Shown: positions 24,041 to 35,859 of the stretch, one piece after another | Layout: the number at the start of each line of letters is the position of its first letter | Numbering within the stretch: position 1 is the first letter of the stretch | Assembly: GCA_031308135.1 (NCBI GenBank) | Contig: JAHLJT010000631.1 | Span: forward strand, 156,195,276 to 156,259,275 | DNA from: Acheta domesticus | Lineage: Eukaryota; Arthropoda; Insecta; Orthoptera; Gryllidae | Direction: 5' to 3' | DNA: 64,000 nucleotides | Notes under the pieces: model-generated | Told to the model about the DNA's origin: nothing | The model's input: only the letters and a program-made list of their open reading frames with translations | Databases searched by the model: none | Translations under genes and position numbers: made by a program

Positions 24041-24832
24041 CCTTCCGGTAGGCGCGCCTATTTGAGTGACATAAGCGGGCGCGTAGGAGCACTCTATGCT
24101 GCTTCGAGAAAACAGCCTTTTGCACCCCCAAAATGTCTATTAATTAATTGAAGAAGGAAGTATAAAAACCCACAACTATTCATTATATTTTTAACGTTAA
24201 TACATTTTATAAATCACAGACATATGGCTATTTTTGGTATAGAATAATAAAAAAATCTGTTTCGGAAAACCTTATAAAACAAAATATAACAAAGAAAAAA
24301 ATTAACTAGAAAATTGTTATTAAATAGACAAATTAATGAAATGAAACAATTACTGTCCTTAAATTTAAGAAAAGCATCAATTGGTTTTCATGAAGCCGTT
24401 TCCAGTAACTCAAGAAGATGCCTGATTTCTTCATCTTTTTCAGCCCTTCAGCAAAGAAAAACAAAAATAAGAGTACAAGCAATAGGAAAAAATCCACAAA
24501 AAACAGCTTTCAACATCTTTGATTTTGCGTACAGTAATCGAAAATACTTATAAACGAACAATGTGAATAAGTAAAATGTTCATTTGGAATATTAAAAATA
24601 CACGAGTGGGCGCGGTAAAGCACGGAGTGCTGCAGTCAGCATTTTTTTTATTTTCAAATCTTCTTTACGACTGATAGGGAGAAGGCAACGGAACGGAGAT
24701 TTTTGCATTTCGTTTAGAATGTCGCGAAATGAGAATACTGAAGCCCTCTGACAACTCAAATAGCCGTACTCCATTTTAGAACAATAATAGCACAAAGGCA
24801 GCTCGGAGACATGGCGCGCGCCCGCCGGAAGG
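24041..24832. mobile_element. piggyBac-like TTAA element B (non-autonomous, 792 bp)
   Basis: TTAA at 24,037-24,040 and 24,833-24,836 flank the element. The ends are CCTTCCGGTAGGCGCGCC and, on the reverse complement of the right end, CCTTCCGGCGGGCGCGCGCC: 16 of the first 18 positions agree. TTAA duplication plus TIRs starting CC is the piggyBac signature. There is no transposase DDD domain. On the minus strand a good polypyrimidine tract and AG precede a short ORF (24,445-24,388) reading AEKDEEIRHLLELLETAS then stop, and a 67-codon ORF lies at 24,592-24,795. Whether these are spliced together is unknown. Confidence 0.75.
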
Positions 24833-25029
24833 TTAAGAAATTCCTTGCTTGCACGAACAATGAGGACATTTCATAAAGAAAAGCAATCGTATCTTCACAA
24901 TTGTAGTTGTAGGAAGCGACCGAAAAGTTTTTAATTTTTTTAAATGTTTGCAAAATTAGGCATTTCAACGAGCATGAAACCTGCACCACTCTCTTAAGCT
25001 TCCTTTATGCTAAGGTTCTAATTTAATAA

Positions 25030-25765
25030 AAAAACGTGTGGTTTAAAAAAATGGTTTAAAGTAAATAAAAAATTGCCAATGTTTGACACAAAATTTCGCA
25101 AACAATACTCCTGTTTTTGAAGAATTGAACATGACGTCATTTGAAAATGTTTTTTATAAACACATTTCATTAAGCAAAAAATTGTATATTCATAATTGTA
25201 GATGTAGGAAGACGCCTACAAGACGCGGAAGAATTTTGAATATTTTCAATATTCGTAAAATCAGAGTTTTTAACCAATATGAGACTTGCGCCATTCTCTT
25301 AAATGTCCTTTAGATTATCCAACAACAAAATTTAGTCAAAACTGTTGGCGCCATTTTTTTAAATTTTGAAAATGTCTTAGGGGCTTCATGTAAAGTACCC
25401 CCAAAATTAAAATATCGGTTTCAAATTTAAGGGGCCACGAGATCAGTCAGATCGATCGGGGAATATCCAGTTTGGAGAAAATCGGCTGAACGGTTTAGTT
25501 GGCTAGCGTTATTCACAGACAGACAGACAGACAGACAAACGGACCGACGTTTTGCTTTCAATTGGTTTTTGGGTTTCAAGGACCCAGAAAATAGGGATTC
25601 TGGTTACACTACGTGTGTTAGGGGATTGTTTCTTAATTTAGCAGCTGAATTTATCAACTTTTTCGTTATCAGGGCCCGCCAACGATTTTTTTGGCGAAAA
25701 TCCGCCGTTTTTTTCGCGCAGTATTTAATACCTTTCCCTATACGTACGTATATGGGAAAGTAAAA
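25030..25765 (-). mobile_element. Helentron-like family, minus copy, 5' part
   Basis: It runs through the modules GCGCCATTTTTTTAAATTTTG, CTTCATGTAAAGTACCCCC, the GACAGACAGACAGACAAACG microsatellite at 25,516-25,544 and TTATCAGGGCCCGCC. It ends with the reversed left end at 25,733-25,765 (CCCTATACGTACGTATATGGGAAAGT). Confidence 0.75.
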
Positions 25766-25840
25766 ATTAAATCCGTAATTATTTTTGAAGTAGATCACGT
25801 GAAAACATACTGTGTTAGCCATTTTTCGCAAAACATTCAG

Positions 25841-27437
25841 ATTTTTACTTTCCCGTATACGTACGTATACACGGAGTGATATACGTAGTATAGGGAAAGT
25901 TATGTAATGCTGCGCGAAAAAATGGCCAATTTTCGGCGGAAAAAAATTAATTGCCGGGCCGTAAAAACGAATAAGTGGATAAAACCAGTTGCTAAATTAA
26001 GAAAAAAAAATCCTCTATCTCGTGGTGTGATCAAAATCCATGATTTGTTGCTTCATATTACTTAAAAATCGATTGACGGCATTCCGTCCGTCTGTCCGTC
26101 TGTCCGTCTGTGGTCAACGCTAGCGCCTAAACCGTTCGGTCGATTTTCTTCAAAATTGATATTCACCAGTCGATCTGATTCTAGTCGAAGCTTTGTGATT
26201 TTGAAAAAGATTCTTTAAAATTTGGGGGTACTTTATATGAAGCCCCCCGGGGATTTTCAACATTTTCTCAAAAACGGCTCCAAATTTTTTCTTTAAATTT
26301 CTTGTATGAATAGAGGAAAATACACTTTTTAACATGGCATAGGTCCGATTTTCACGTACAGCTCTGAATTTTCGAAAATTGTGAAAGTTTGAATTTTTTT
26401 CGGCGTCTTTCTCCAACTACAAAATTGAAGATAGAGATTTTTTCTTCAAATAAAATTTGTTCTTCATATTGAGTTCTTTAATAAAGGTCATGTAAATGTT
26501 TTTCACAATTTTGGTAGTTTTCGTGCAATATTGCGTGCAATATGTGCAATTTTAAAAAATTACAAAAACAAAATTTTCTCAAAAACGGCTCCAAATTTTT
26601 TCTTTAAACGTTTGGTAGGGATAGTGGTAAATGTACTCTATCAATGACATACAAGCCATTTTGGTCTATCGGTTGGTTTTTTCAAAAATTACAAAAATGT
26701 AAATTTTTTTACTTGTCTCTCACGTCGTTAATATTTACATTATCGGCGATTTTTCTACATTATTATATTTACGAGTATATATGCTTTAAATAATGTCAAG
26801 TAAAGTTTCTCGAAAACACTACCGTTTTCTGTGAAAAGTAGCTCAAATTTCGGCATTTTCAGAAATGCTCAAACGTCATTTTCTCGTATATGGCTGCAAT
26901 TTTTTTCTTGAAAGTTTTGTAACGGATAGTGCTAATTACGCTCATTAGAATAGGGTGAAGTTTATTTTGAGTTTTTTTGTTTTTTTCAAAAATTATATAA
27001 ATGTAAATTTTTTGAAAGATCTCTCACATCTTTAATATGCACATTATCCGCAATTTGTAAAGATTATTATATTTGTGAGTGTAAGTGCTTCAAATAACTT
27101 CAAATAAAGTATTTTGAAAACTCAAAACTTTTCTGTGAAAATGAGCTTCAAATTTCGCATTTTTAGTAGTGCTAAAACGCCATTTTCTCTTAAACGGCAC
27201 ATAATTTTTAAAAGAAAATTGCCATTTACGGCTAGGTTTTTGTGTTCTTTAATATTCTAAAATTAATGTTTCTGTTCTACCAATAGGAAACCGAAAAATT
27301 AAGAAAATGACAAAAAAAGGTACTTTTGGCGATGATAGATGGTAGCTGGCAAGAAAGAGTATGTGGCAATTCCGAATAGCTAGCGAAGACCCAGGAAAAT
27401 AGAAAACTAATACGGGAAAGTCTGTGCCATTCTGTTT
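25841..27437 (+). mobile_element. Helentron-like family, near full-length copy
   Basis: The left subterminal repeat ACTTTCCCGTAT is at 25,847-25,858, followed by the perfect 16-bp palindrome GTATACGTACGTATAC (25,855-25,870). Then come GGGAAAGTTATGTAATGCTGCGCGAAAAA, the CCGTCCGTCTGTCCGTCTG microsatellite at 26,086-26,110 and GCTAGCGCCTAAACCGT. Four or five degenerate modules of about 250 bp follow, each with a form of CTCAAAAACGGCTCCAAATTTTTT and CATTTTC. The right subterminal repeat ATACGGGAAAGT is near 27,410, and the hairpin is truncated just after GTGCCATTCTG. Non-coding. Confidence 0.8.
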
Positions 27438-27479
27438 CTCTTTTTTGACAAATAAATAAATAAATAAAATAAATACGGT

Positions 27480-27715
27480 CATGCTTAATTTTTTCAAAAT
27501 ACGAGTAGTTTTTCTTTAATTTTGTGACAAACGTAATAGGCCGCTGTAAATTTACTGCGCTTCGGACAGCTGGATGCGTCGTAAATTAGAATGTGCAATT
27601 TTGTATATTATTTCTTTCTTCGTTTCTTACATTCGAACTTTGTTATACACTTACACATTAATATTTTAGAAATTGTTTATTTTGAAATATTTGAAATAAG
27701 TAAAAAGAATTAATA
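27480..27715 (+). mobile_element. Inverted partner of 22,288-22,532
   Basis: The plus-orientation copy of the repeat described at 22,288-22,532. It runs almost directly into subfamily 2 at 27,725, so the two may be one element. Confidence 0.6.
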
Positions 27716-27724
27716 GCTCTCAGA

Positions 27725-28198
27725 ATAGCGACAATGCAGGGTCTGCAACAATGGAATTCACTTTGCGCTCGCGAATATCTGTGAATTAGTGTCATTGTTG
27801 TGACCTAATGAAGCTGTTTGAAAAGGAGTTATAATTGTCTAATTTATGTTGATATTTGCAGGCAAATATTTAGTTTTGCACCAAATGCTGTACCATTCGT
27901 AGTGAGTTGTTGCATGGTGGGCAATTTGTTGCATGGTTTTAAAATACTCTTCCCTAATCATGGCCCAATGGAAGGCATTTCTATATTTCCAGGGTATCAG
28001 GCTTCTTTTTCCAATACAGGGTTACAAAACTTTTGCATTCTATTTTTGTGAAGTAGAATTCACATAGTTCTGACAACACTGCAATGGAAATAGTGAGTTC
28101 CAAGCGAAGATGTTAGTAGCGCATAAAGTGCAATATTACAGTACTACTTAGCTGTTTCCTCTAATACGGGAAAGTAAGTGCTGTTGTAGCACCACTAG
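27725..28198 (+). mobile_element. Helentron-like subfamily 2, 3' end
   Basis: Aligns with the reverse complement of 15,039-15,555. It ends TAATACGGGAAAGTAAGTGCTGTTGTAGCACCACTAG then TT: subterminal repeat, GTGCT-GTTGT-AGCAC hairpin, CTAG. The 77-codon ORF inside is repeat-derived. Confidence 0.75.
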
Positions 28199-29694
28199 TT
28201 TAAAATTATTTTAACGATTACGTAGAATTGCCATTGATTGATTGATTTATTGATTGTTTTCTGCGCATTAATTACAATGAACATTTGTACTGAAAGTGTA
28301 GTGCATGTTACAGTATATACAATTATACTTGGAGGGAAGTGGCGCTATTCTTCTCTCGCTTAAACCTTAGTCCCCTTTAGAGACAGGGTTTCTCTTAGGG
28401 GACTCTCGATAATTAGAGACAGGGTTTCCAGGCAAATCCATGTTTTTATTTAAGCTTTGTACAGATTCAAACTTTGTAAATATAGGTTTCATGAAAAAAT
28501 AGTTTAAAAAATGCATACTTTTTCTGTGCATGTTTGTATGTTTTGGTAGTTCTGGGGGGAAATTCATGCACAACGCATATTTGGACATTTTTTATATTAA
28601 TGCTGTCTATTTAGACTTCTACCTAGCATATTTAAGTACTTTCTAATTATTTCTCCGCATAATTTTTTAATGTTACAGCTGACGCATATTTTGCATAAAT
28701 AGTAAATTGATCTTAGATCCTGATAGCACGCAGTTCTGTTTGGTGCTTATTGTTATTCTTCACATTTTAACTTTCCTGTACATTACTTGGATTTACGACG
28801 CGAGTGCACGTGCAGTGAGAAACGATCGCGAAAAGAATTGTCAACGCCATATGATACGTCGCAAAGGATACGGAAGATACACGAAGCCAAAACTCAATAT
28901 CCTTTGATAACTCATAATGGGAGAGGAAATAGTCAAGAAGCAGGCTCTTATTACCTTCAGTCTGCTTGCGTGCATCAGAGAATTAACACAAATATCTTAA
29001 TTATGAAGTTAATTTTAAAATAGCTTCTTCTATGGCTTCGTGTGCAATCCTTGTAAAACAAAGAATTGGAAACAATAATATTATTGAGGACGGATGGAAG
29101 TGTAATTTATTGTAATTGCTTTACTAAAGAAGTAAGAAGACTAAACTTTAAAAATTGATCAATAAAAAAATATGTCCACAGATTAAATCTAATGTTGCAC
29201 CAGAAATTACATAATTTGAAATACTGAAACTCAGAAAAGGATAAACCAATGTCAGTGAAGTAGATATGAAACGCAAAACAAAATTTAACTTTCATTGAAG
29301 TGAAAATAATTATTTTCGAAATACTATTAATAATATTTTTGTAGTTTTGTAATTTCTCTGAGATTCAAGGAATTGTTTTGTAGAAACTGTTTGGTGCATT
29401 GATTTTAAATATTTATTGTATGTAGTAGTACGCATATTCTTTCCAAACATTGTTTTCGAGTTTCAAAATTTTACCTCTGACATTTTTAAGGTTATTGAAA
29501 AAAATCATGGAGTTTTTCATATTTTTTTCTTTTAAATTTAATTTTAATTAAATTCAAGTACTAGTAGTATCGCTGTGTATGTAAAATGAATAATTTTATC
29601 AACAAGAGAAAGTAGTACGACAAAACAAGTATGTACTAAATCAAATTCGAGCCTATATAATTTCTGTCTAGATAGTTTGAACCTGAACGTTTAG

Positions 29695-29770
29695 TTAACA
29701 CTAGAAGGACCGGAATTTCGTTCTACCTAGAAGGACCGTTGTGTGTCATTTTGACACATGATCTCCTGAA
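29695..29770 (+). mobile_element. piggyBac-like left terminus
   Basis: TTAA at 29,695-29,698 precedes CACTAGAAGGACCGG. The 12-mer CTAGAAGGACCG recurs 26 bp later (29,701 and 29,727), and GTGTCATTTTGACAC then makes a small palindrome. TTAA with a CTAGAAGG terminus and a TCATTTTGA palindrome resembles piggyBac-type ends in insects. No right end was found. The 79-codon ORF at 29,950-30,189 (THTTCRRSKVV) may be a scrap of such a transposase, at low confidence. Confidence 0.4.
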
Positions 29771-30755
29771 CACTTTAAAAGCTAATATTATATATTTTCT
29801 TACGTACTGCCATGTAAAGTGGATAAATGAATAAATGCACATATTTTTGGAACATTTTTATACATTATATTTTAAAAAGTTTGAAGTAACAAAATACAAA
29901 ATTGTAGAAAATTTTACAGAACTTGAAATAATAGAGACGATACTGAGCAATGAATGAAAACGTTAATGAATATTTGTTAGTTTATGAAAATTTAATGTTC
30001 ATATTAATGGAGAAAGAAAAAGTTAAACACAGTGTTGTCATGCTGAGTTTTTTTCTCACAGCATTTTCCGTAAACAAGCTTTCAACTCATACAACATGCA
30101 GAAGAAGTAAAGTTGTTATAATTTCTTTCTATTTGGCAATGCTTCCTTTTCATATGATTAGGTGTAACAGTGCTTTTTATCAAGAGTGAAGGGTAAGATT
30201 TAACATTTTTAGACGATACTTTATCTACTATCTTGCGAATAAATTGCAGTTTATAAGTAGATGTTTTTCTTGCATCTTTCTTGAACAGTATCTGTGCATT
30301 TGCTATTGGGATATCTAGGATCTTGAATAAAATGTGAACTGGCCATCATCACCTCCTTGGGCGCACTATATCACTATACATAAACGAACCATCTGATGCA
30401 ATTTATCTATCTCCGCCTATGCTTTTATAAAAAAACGTCTTCTTCTTCTTTTTCCCAAAGTTCTGCCTGCTCATGCTGTCATGTAAGATGCTCAGGATTC
30501 GAACACTTTTATTTTTTCGCAATAATAATCTGTGAGAGTTTGTCCAAAGATGTAAAATTCACTATGACAAAACTGCCGTGATTTTCAAGACTCAGATATT
30601 GCTGATTCCTTCTCATTATACCTATTTTATTCATATTCAGCTTATCTACCCGTGACCCAGAAGAAAAAAGTTATCGCAGTTCTCATAGTGTCAAAGCTAG
30701 AGAAAAGAAAGAAACTATGGCACACTTAATGCAAACGTTTATTACTTAGGCAACA

Positions 30756-31300
30756 TTGAATCCTGTAACAAATCCATATTTAATGGAAATGTATGATCCT
30801 TTAATAGGGGCAAATACACCCTTCGAAAAATTAGTAAATCCAACGTTTAAAGAATTTCTCGAGAAATATATAAGTCGGGGCATCCCGGATCTATACACAC
30901 GAAGGAAAAATTATCTTCGTTATCTTCAGAAATTAGAATCACTATATCTTCCTCTAGTGGAGTCTTTCAATATTGTTGCTGACATTTAAGTGTCTGGAAT
31001 TAATATGTGGAGATGTTGGTGAGACTGCTACGGAGAATTTACATAAAGTGTTAAATTCAAATCTTGACTTGAAATTTCTCCATAATGTAAAAAAAATATA
31101 ATTTGTCGTGAGTAATCAGAAAATGCAGAATTTGATCTTACATTGGCTCAGATTTTGTCATTGAAGTATGTTCCAATTGCGTCTTGTGATGTAAAAAGGT
31201 CATTTTTTGCATTCAAAAATATTTTTTTCTGACAAAAGAATGAATTTGATATAGAACAGTGTAGAAAAATTGTTAATTTTTCACGTTTACAAAAGTCAAT
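30756..31300 (+). pseudogene. hAT transposase fragments (CGGBP1-like)
   Basis: The first piece, 30,756-30,989 (78 codons), reads PLIGANTPFEKLVNPTFKEF and EKYISRGIPDLYTRRKNYL, matching the early transposase segment found in CGGBP1-related hAT proteins (small helical region before the catalytic core). A second piece from about 31,010 reads GETATENLHKVLNSNLDLKF in another frame. A third near 31,140-31,290 gives SLKYVPIASCDVKRSFFAFK, the C-terminal hAT dimerisation region (normally A/SP..S..VER.FS). The central RNase H-like catalytic part is missing, and there are stops and frameshifts. Non-functional. Confidence 0.75.
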
Positions 31301-32044
31301 ATCGCTAAAAGTTCAAGTAACATAAAATTTTATTATGCATGTTTTGCCCATTTTTATTCTGCATCGTGGATATTTGGCAAATTGATAGTGCATGTTTGCA
31401 TGCACATTTTAGCATTTGATAGTGCATGGAAATCCTGTCTCTAGTTATAATGTTTGCAATATATTATATAAAAAGTGATAATAACGTTTTAAAACATATT
31501 TTTAGTATACACGTTTTGCACTACAGTGTAAAATAAACATTTCCTGTAAATAAATGTTAACTGTTGCTATTTCTAACGATTATCCATAGTTTTTAGCCAA
31601 TATATGGGGTATTTTATGTGCGTGTATTGTCAATTTTAAGTGCGTGGTTGCATGCATATTTTTAACTTTTTTAATGCACGAAGTTCATAAACAAAATTCT
31701 ATTCATAAACTTCTGTTCGTAAACAAGAAGATTCATCTATTCATAAACAAGATAGATACAATAGCAAAGTTTGGAAGCTCTACGAAGCCTAAAACACGAA
31801 ATTGCACGGGAATCTTGTCTCTATTCAATACAACTGACATTGGGCACGAAAAATAATTACTTTAAAGTAAATATCCAAATATCCATACACCTATATCACA
31901 CAATCATAAACGACAACCATGGGATGCATTCAAGGAGTTCTGAAACCACTGGATTGCCTTGCCATTCCCGCACCTTTCTACGGAAAGGGAAATGATCCAT
32001 TCATTTTCACATTTAACTCACTTAAATGAAACAAAAATAAATTT

Positions 32045-32625
32045 TGAGATTGCAACGAAAATACATGTTTTGGGGTCCCCTGACACCGAAAAAGTTATTT
32101 TTTTCTAAACTGTCCGACTGTCACTCTGTCTGTCCCTTTGTGAACACCACTAGCGCCTCAACCATACGTAGGACGTTTTGAAAATGGATATTCCCCGTCA
32201 ATCTGACTCTCACATCATTAATATTTATATTATCGGCTGTTTGTTCACGTTATTATACTTATGAATGCATGCGATTCAAATTTATTTACAGTAGCGCTAA
32301 AACTGTATTCTCTTAAAAACGGCTCCAAATTTTTCAAGGAAAACTGCCATTTAGGACGATTGTAATTTAATATTCTTAAAATAATATTTCCGTTCTACTA
32401 TTAAGAAACTGAAGAGTTAAGAAAATGTGAAAAAAACGTAATTTGGGCGACGATAGATGGCAGCTGGCAAGAGTATATGGATAGTCCGAATAGTTAACCG
32501 AGACCAAATGAAATAAAAAAACTAATACGGGAAAGTCTGTGGCACTCTTTAGCATTACATAATTTTCCCTACACTACGTATATTGTTCGGTATATACGTA
32601 TGTATACACCGAAGGGGAAAATATA
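32045..32625 (+). mobile_element. Helentron-like family, deleted copy plus reversed 5' end
   Basis: Plus-oriented modules run from GGGGTCCCCTGACACCGAAAAAG through a short microsatellite (CTGTCTGTCC), CTCTTAAAAACGGCTCC and GATAGATGGCAGCTGGC to AATACGGGAAAGTCTGTGGCACTC at 32,523-32,546. It then passes directly into a reversed left end (TTTCCCTACACTACG...GGTATATACGTATGTATACACC) to 32,625. Confidence 0.65.
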
Positions 32626-32639
32626 CTGAAAAATGTAGT

Positions 32640-33660
32640 TTCTAATGCCTGGATGTTGAAGCTCAGGCCATTCGTTTGGTCATCCACTGCTGCACATTTT
32701 TTTCATAAAAAGAACGTAACTGGAAACACTGGTGTCTCATCTCGGTCTAAATAAATCATGCAGACGCTTTGTAAACGCGCCAAGGGACACTCGCGATATG
32801 CCCGTTGTTACACACGTCGCACACCTCAGGTGCCTAGTACAACATTGTGTCGCCCCGTGCTATCGCCTCTTGCGCTTTAATGCTATTTTGCATTCTTCGC
32901 CTTGACAGCCTCCACGCAGGCCTGCTGTGCTGCAAGCATGCTCCCAACTATTCACGCCGCCGCACTTCCCACGCGTTCTCCTGCCAGATGTTTTGGTCCG
33001 CTTTGCCTGCTCTCTACGCTCGCCCATTACAGTTGCCAGCTCGAACTGCGCGATTTTCGTGTTATTTTATGTCGTTTAAGAAGCGGATCCTACTTTAGAA
33101 GCACTAGCCTAAACTTTTCTACTTACGAATTGTTTATTTCAGAAACCACGTAAGTCAGTTTTTTTGCCATTTCGACTTTTTAGTGCAATGATATTCTCTG
33201 TATGCATATGCATCATTTCAGACAGATATAACGTATGCCAATCAATTCTAGAGGTAGTGTTTGAAGAGCACATAAATAGGAATTAATGCAGATACAATAT
33301 AAGTCAGAGACGTGTGATGTCTGCATTAAAGCACGAGAAGTGGCTTCTCTTTGGAGTTTAAACAGCTGATAGATCTTAAGTTTACAGAACGGTGTAATTG
33401 CAGTGTGCATTGACGCAAAATTTGAACCTTCATACAATACCAGTCTAAACCTTGCGCCGACAGTAAATACGTATGTCCATTAACTGAAGGATGACTCTGC
33501 TACATTCTTTGTATTTTATGAAGGAATGGGGTCTAAAGAGCCTAGTAAGATGGCGAAATTTACCATCTATGTACCTCAATTTCTAACTTAAAAAACTTCC
33601 AAATGTCTTCATATGGCTGTGAAAGTGAAATAAAAATCACACAGTATGGAGGTTTATGTC
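32640..33660. other. Spacer without recognised features
   Basis: Two overlapping 83-codon ORFs (32,847-33,153) lie in a locally GC-richer patch. Neither shows a recognisable domain. Confidence 0.35.
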
Positions 33661-33664
33661 AGTC

Positions 33665-34032
33665 GGTATTTCTATGCTTTTGACCCTTCATGTAAAGTAC
33701 CCTCAAAAAAACAAAATATCTGGTTGAAACTGGCAAAACATTGAGTTTGTTCAGATCAATCGAAGAATATCAATTTTGGAAAAAATCGGCTTAACGGTTT
33801 TGGCGCTAGCATTGACCAGAGACGGTCAAACGGACAGACAGATGTTTTGCCCTCAATCGGTAACAAGGCCCCTCAAAACATGGATTCTGGCTACACCACA
33901 TGTTATAGGGAATAATTTAATATTCATGGGGAAAGTATTCATCGCTTTTGCGTTATCAGGGCCCGACAATAACAATATTTTAATAATAATTCGCCGTTTT
34001 CCGGCCCACAATGACATAACTTTCTCTTTTTA
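33665..34032 (-). mobile_element. Helentron-like family fragment
   Basis: Modules in minus orientation: CTTCATGTAAAGTACCCTC, GGCTTAACGGTTTTGGCGCTAGC, GGTCAAACGGACAGACAGATG, TTATCAGGGCCCGACAAT, then TGACATAACTTTCTC. The terminal palindrome is missing. Confidence 0.6.
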
Positions 34033-34079
34033 CAAATTAAGTGCAAGAATGTAAAAAACCGATTGATGACATCAAAACG

Positions 34080-34735
34080 ATAATGGAGCATCCCCCACGA
34101 GGAATAAGTGGGTGCGTTCTCTGCAGATTTACAAAACTAGACAGTGCGTGAATCATTAATAATATAAATAATTAGTTAAATGTAACAATTTCTTGTAATT
34201 AAGGTGTTCCTTGAAATACATTTCAGATAAAGAAGCATTTAATGAATGACAATACTTTTTTGTCCCAGTGTTTTTTATTTCAGAAACAATATAAGTCAAA
34301 CGTTTGTTAGTAAAAAATAAAAAATATAATTTAACGTTTTGTTAAATGAGACAATAGTTCTATATAATGTGCGGAAAACAACTTCAAAAAAATGACACAC
34401 TATTTCTGACAAATATATCCGCCTTAGAAGGTTTTTGTCCGTACTGAAAAGTTACTTGTCAGTGACGTTGTTTCCGAAGCCATTCATATTTACATTAACC
34501 TATTTGTTCCATGATTTCTCCTCTTTGCATTCCTCTTTCCTATATGATACTTACCCATTTCAAACCATCCCCTAAATGACTTCTCTAATGCCTTGATACT
34601 ACGCGTGAGAGAATGGACAGACCGCAGGGATGGCCACATGGAATGAATATAACATATACAAACACGTACGCTGGAATGCCGCGCAATACGCATATACCTA
34701 CCTACTCCTCCAAGTTCCGTATTTCACTTTTTTTT
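34080..34735. other. AT-rich spacer
   Basis: Nothing recognised. Confidence 0.4.
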
Positions 34736-34744
34736 GTTCAGAAG

Positions 34745-35025
34745 AGGAAAGGGGGCGGCCGCGTGCGCACAGAAAAAAAGAATAGCGGTGGGCGTTGGGC
34801 AGCGGCACGAGACCGTTTCGGGGGTCCTAGGGTGCGCGGGGCAGGGCAGGGCAGGGGCTGCGTGTTTACAGAGCGGAACCTGATGTAATGGCGACCAACA
34901 ATGGGCAAATGAGCATCGCGCGCGGCGTTGCCGCGGGGGGCGCTCGCGTCGCCGCGCCCGAGAGCTGGACCGGCGCTGTCGCCCGCATTGGAACACGAGT
35001 TGTTGCAGGACATGGAGGGAGGTGT
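34745..35025. promoter_or_regulatory. CpG island
   Basis: About 280 bp of CpG-rich DNA with GGGCA repeats at 34,839-34,858. It is open in several frames on both strands with biased composition, so no ORF is accepted. Confidence 0.4.
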
Positions 35026-35127
35026 GACGTCAGTTAAATTGTTTCATCTGTTCCTTAGAATGACGCGAAAGACTGTATTTTCTCCAGACATTTTGTCAAG
35101 TGTCAGTTTCTTTTTTAATTTATTATT

Positions 35128-35850
35128 TTTACTTTCCCGTATACATGTAGTATAGGGTACGTTCTGAAATGCTGCGCGAAAAAATGGTGTATTTTTGGCA
35201 GAAAAAATTCACTGCTGGGCCTTGATAACGAAAAAGTGGATAAATCCAGTTGCTAAATTAAGAAAAAAATCTCTTAACACTTGGTATAGCCTGCATATCT
35301 GTTTTTTGGATACTTCATACCGAAAAAACAGTTGACAGCAAAACATCCGTCTGTCCGTCCGTCTGTGAACACCACTAGCGCCTAAACCGTGGCGTAGGAT
35401 TTTTTTTTTCAAACTGAAGAAACCTCTGCCCATATGACTCCAGTCGAAGCTTTGAAAAGCTTTCTTCAAAATTCGTAAGTACTTTACATGAAGATCTCCG
35501 GACATTTTCAGAATTTTCTCAAAACGGCTCTAAATTTGTTCTTTAAATTTTATGTAAGAATAGAGTAAAATACACTTATTAAGGTGGCATAGAACCAAAT
35601 TTCAAAGATAACTCTGAATTTTTAAAAATTTCAAAAATTTGGATTTTTTCGGCCTCTCCCAACAACTACAAAATTAAAGATAGATTTTTCCTTCAAATAA
35701 AACTTGATCTTCATAGTGAGTTCATTAATTAAGGTCATATTCATTTTTTTGAAAATTTTAGTAGGTTTCGCGCAATATTTCGTGCATTTTGTGCAATTTT
35801 AAAAGAAATTACAAAAACAAGATTTTCTCAAAAACTACTACGGTTCCCCC
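35128..35850 (+). mobile_element. Helentron-like family, 5' half
   Basis: It begins TTTTTACTTTCCCGTATACATG (palindrome partly deleted), then GCTGCGCGAAAAAATGG, TGCTGGGCCTTGATAACG, CCGTCTGTCCGTCCGTCTGTGAAC and CACTAGCGCCTAAACCGT, followed by two degenerate modules to about 35,850. Confidence 0.7.
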
Positions 35851-35859
35851 AAACGAACA

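Larger units (their letters stand above)
28414..31443 (+). mobile_element. hAT element (CGGBP1-like group), 3.0 kb, decayed
   Basis: The left end TAGAGACAGGGTTTCCAGGCA at 28,414 and the reverse complement of the right end TAGAGACAGGATTTCCATGCA at 31,443 form a TIR of about 20 bp with two mismatches. The flanks TCGATAAT and GTTATAAT agree at 5 of 8 bases, a possible decayed 8-bp duplication. Both subterminal regions contain several GCATATTT/TGCATG motifs. The interior holds hAT transposase fragments at 30,756-31,300 and a foreign piggyBac-like end at 29,695. Second copies of the end lie at 28,378 and 31,823, so nesting or tandem insertion is likely. Confidence 0.6.
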
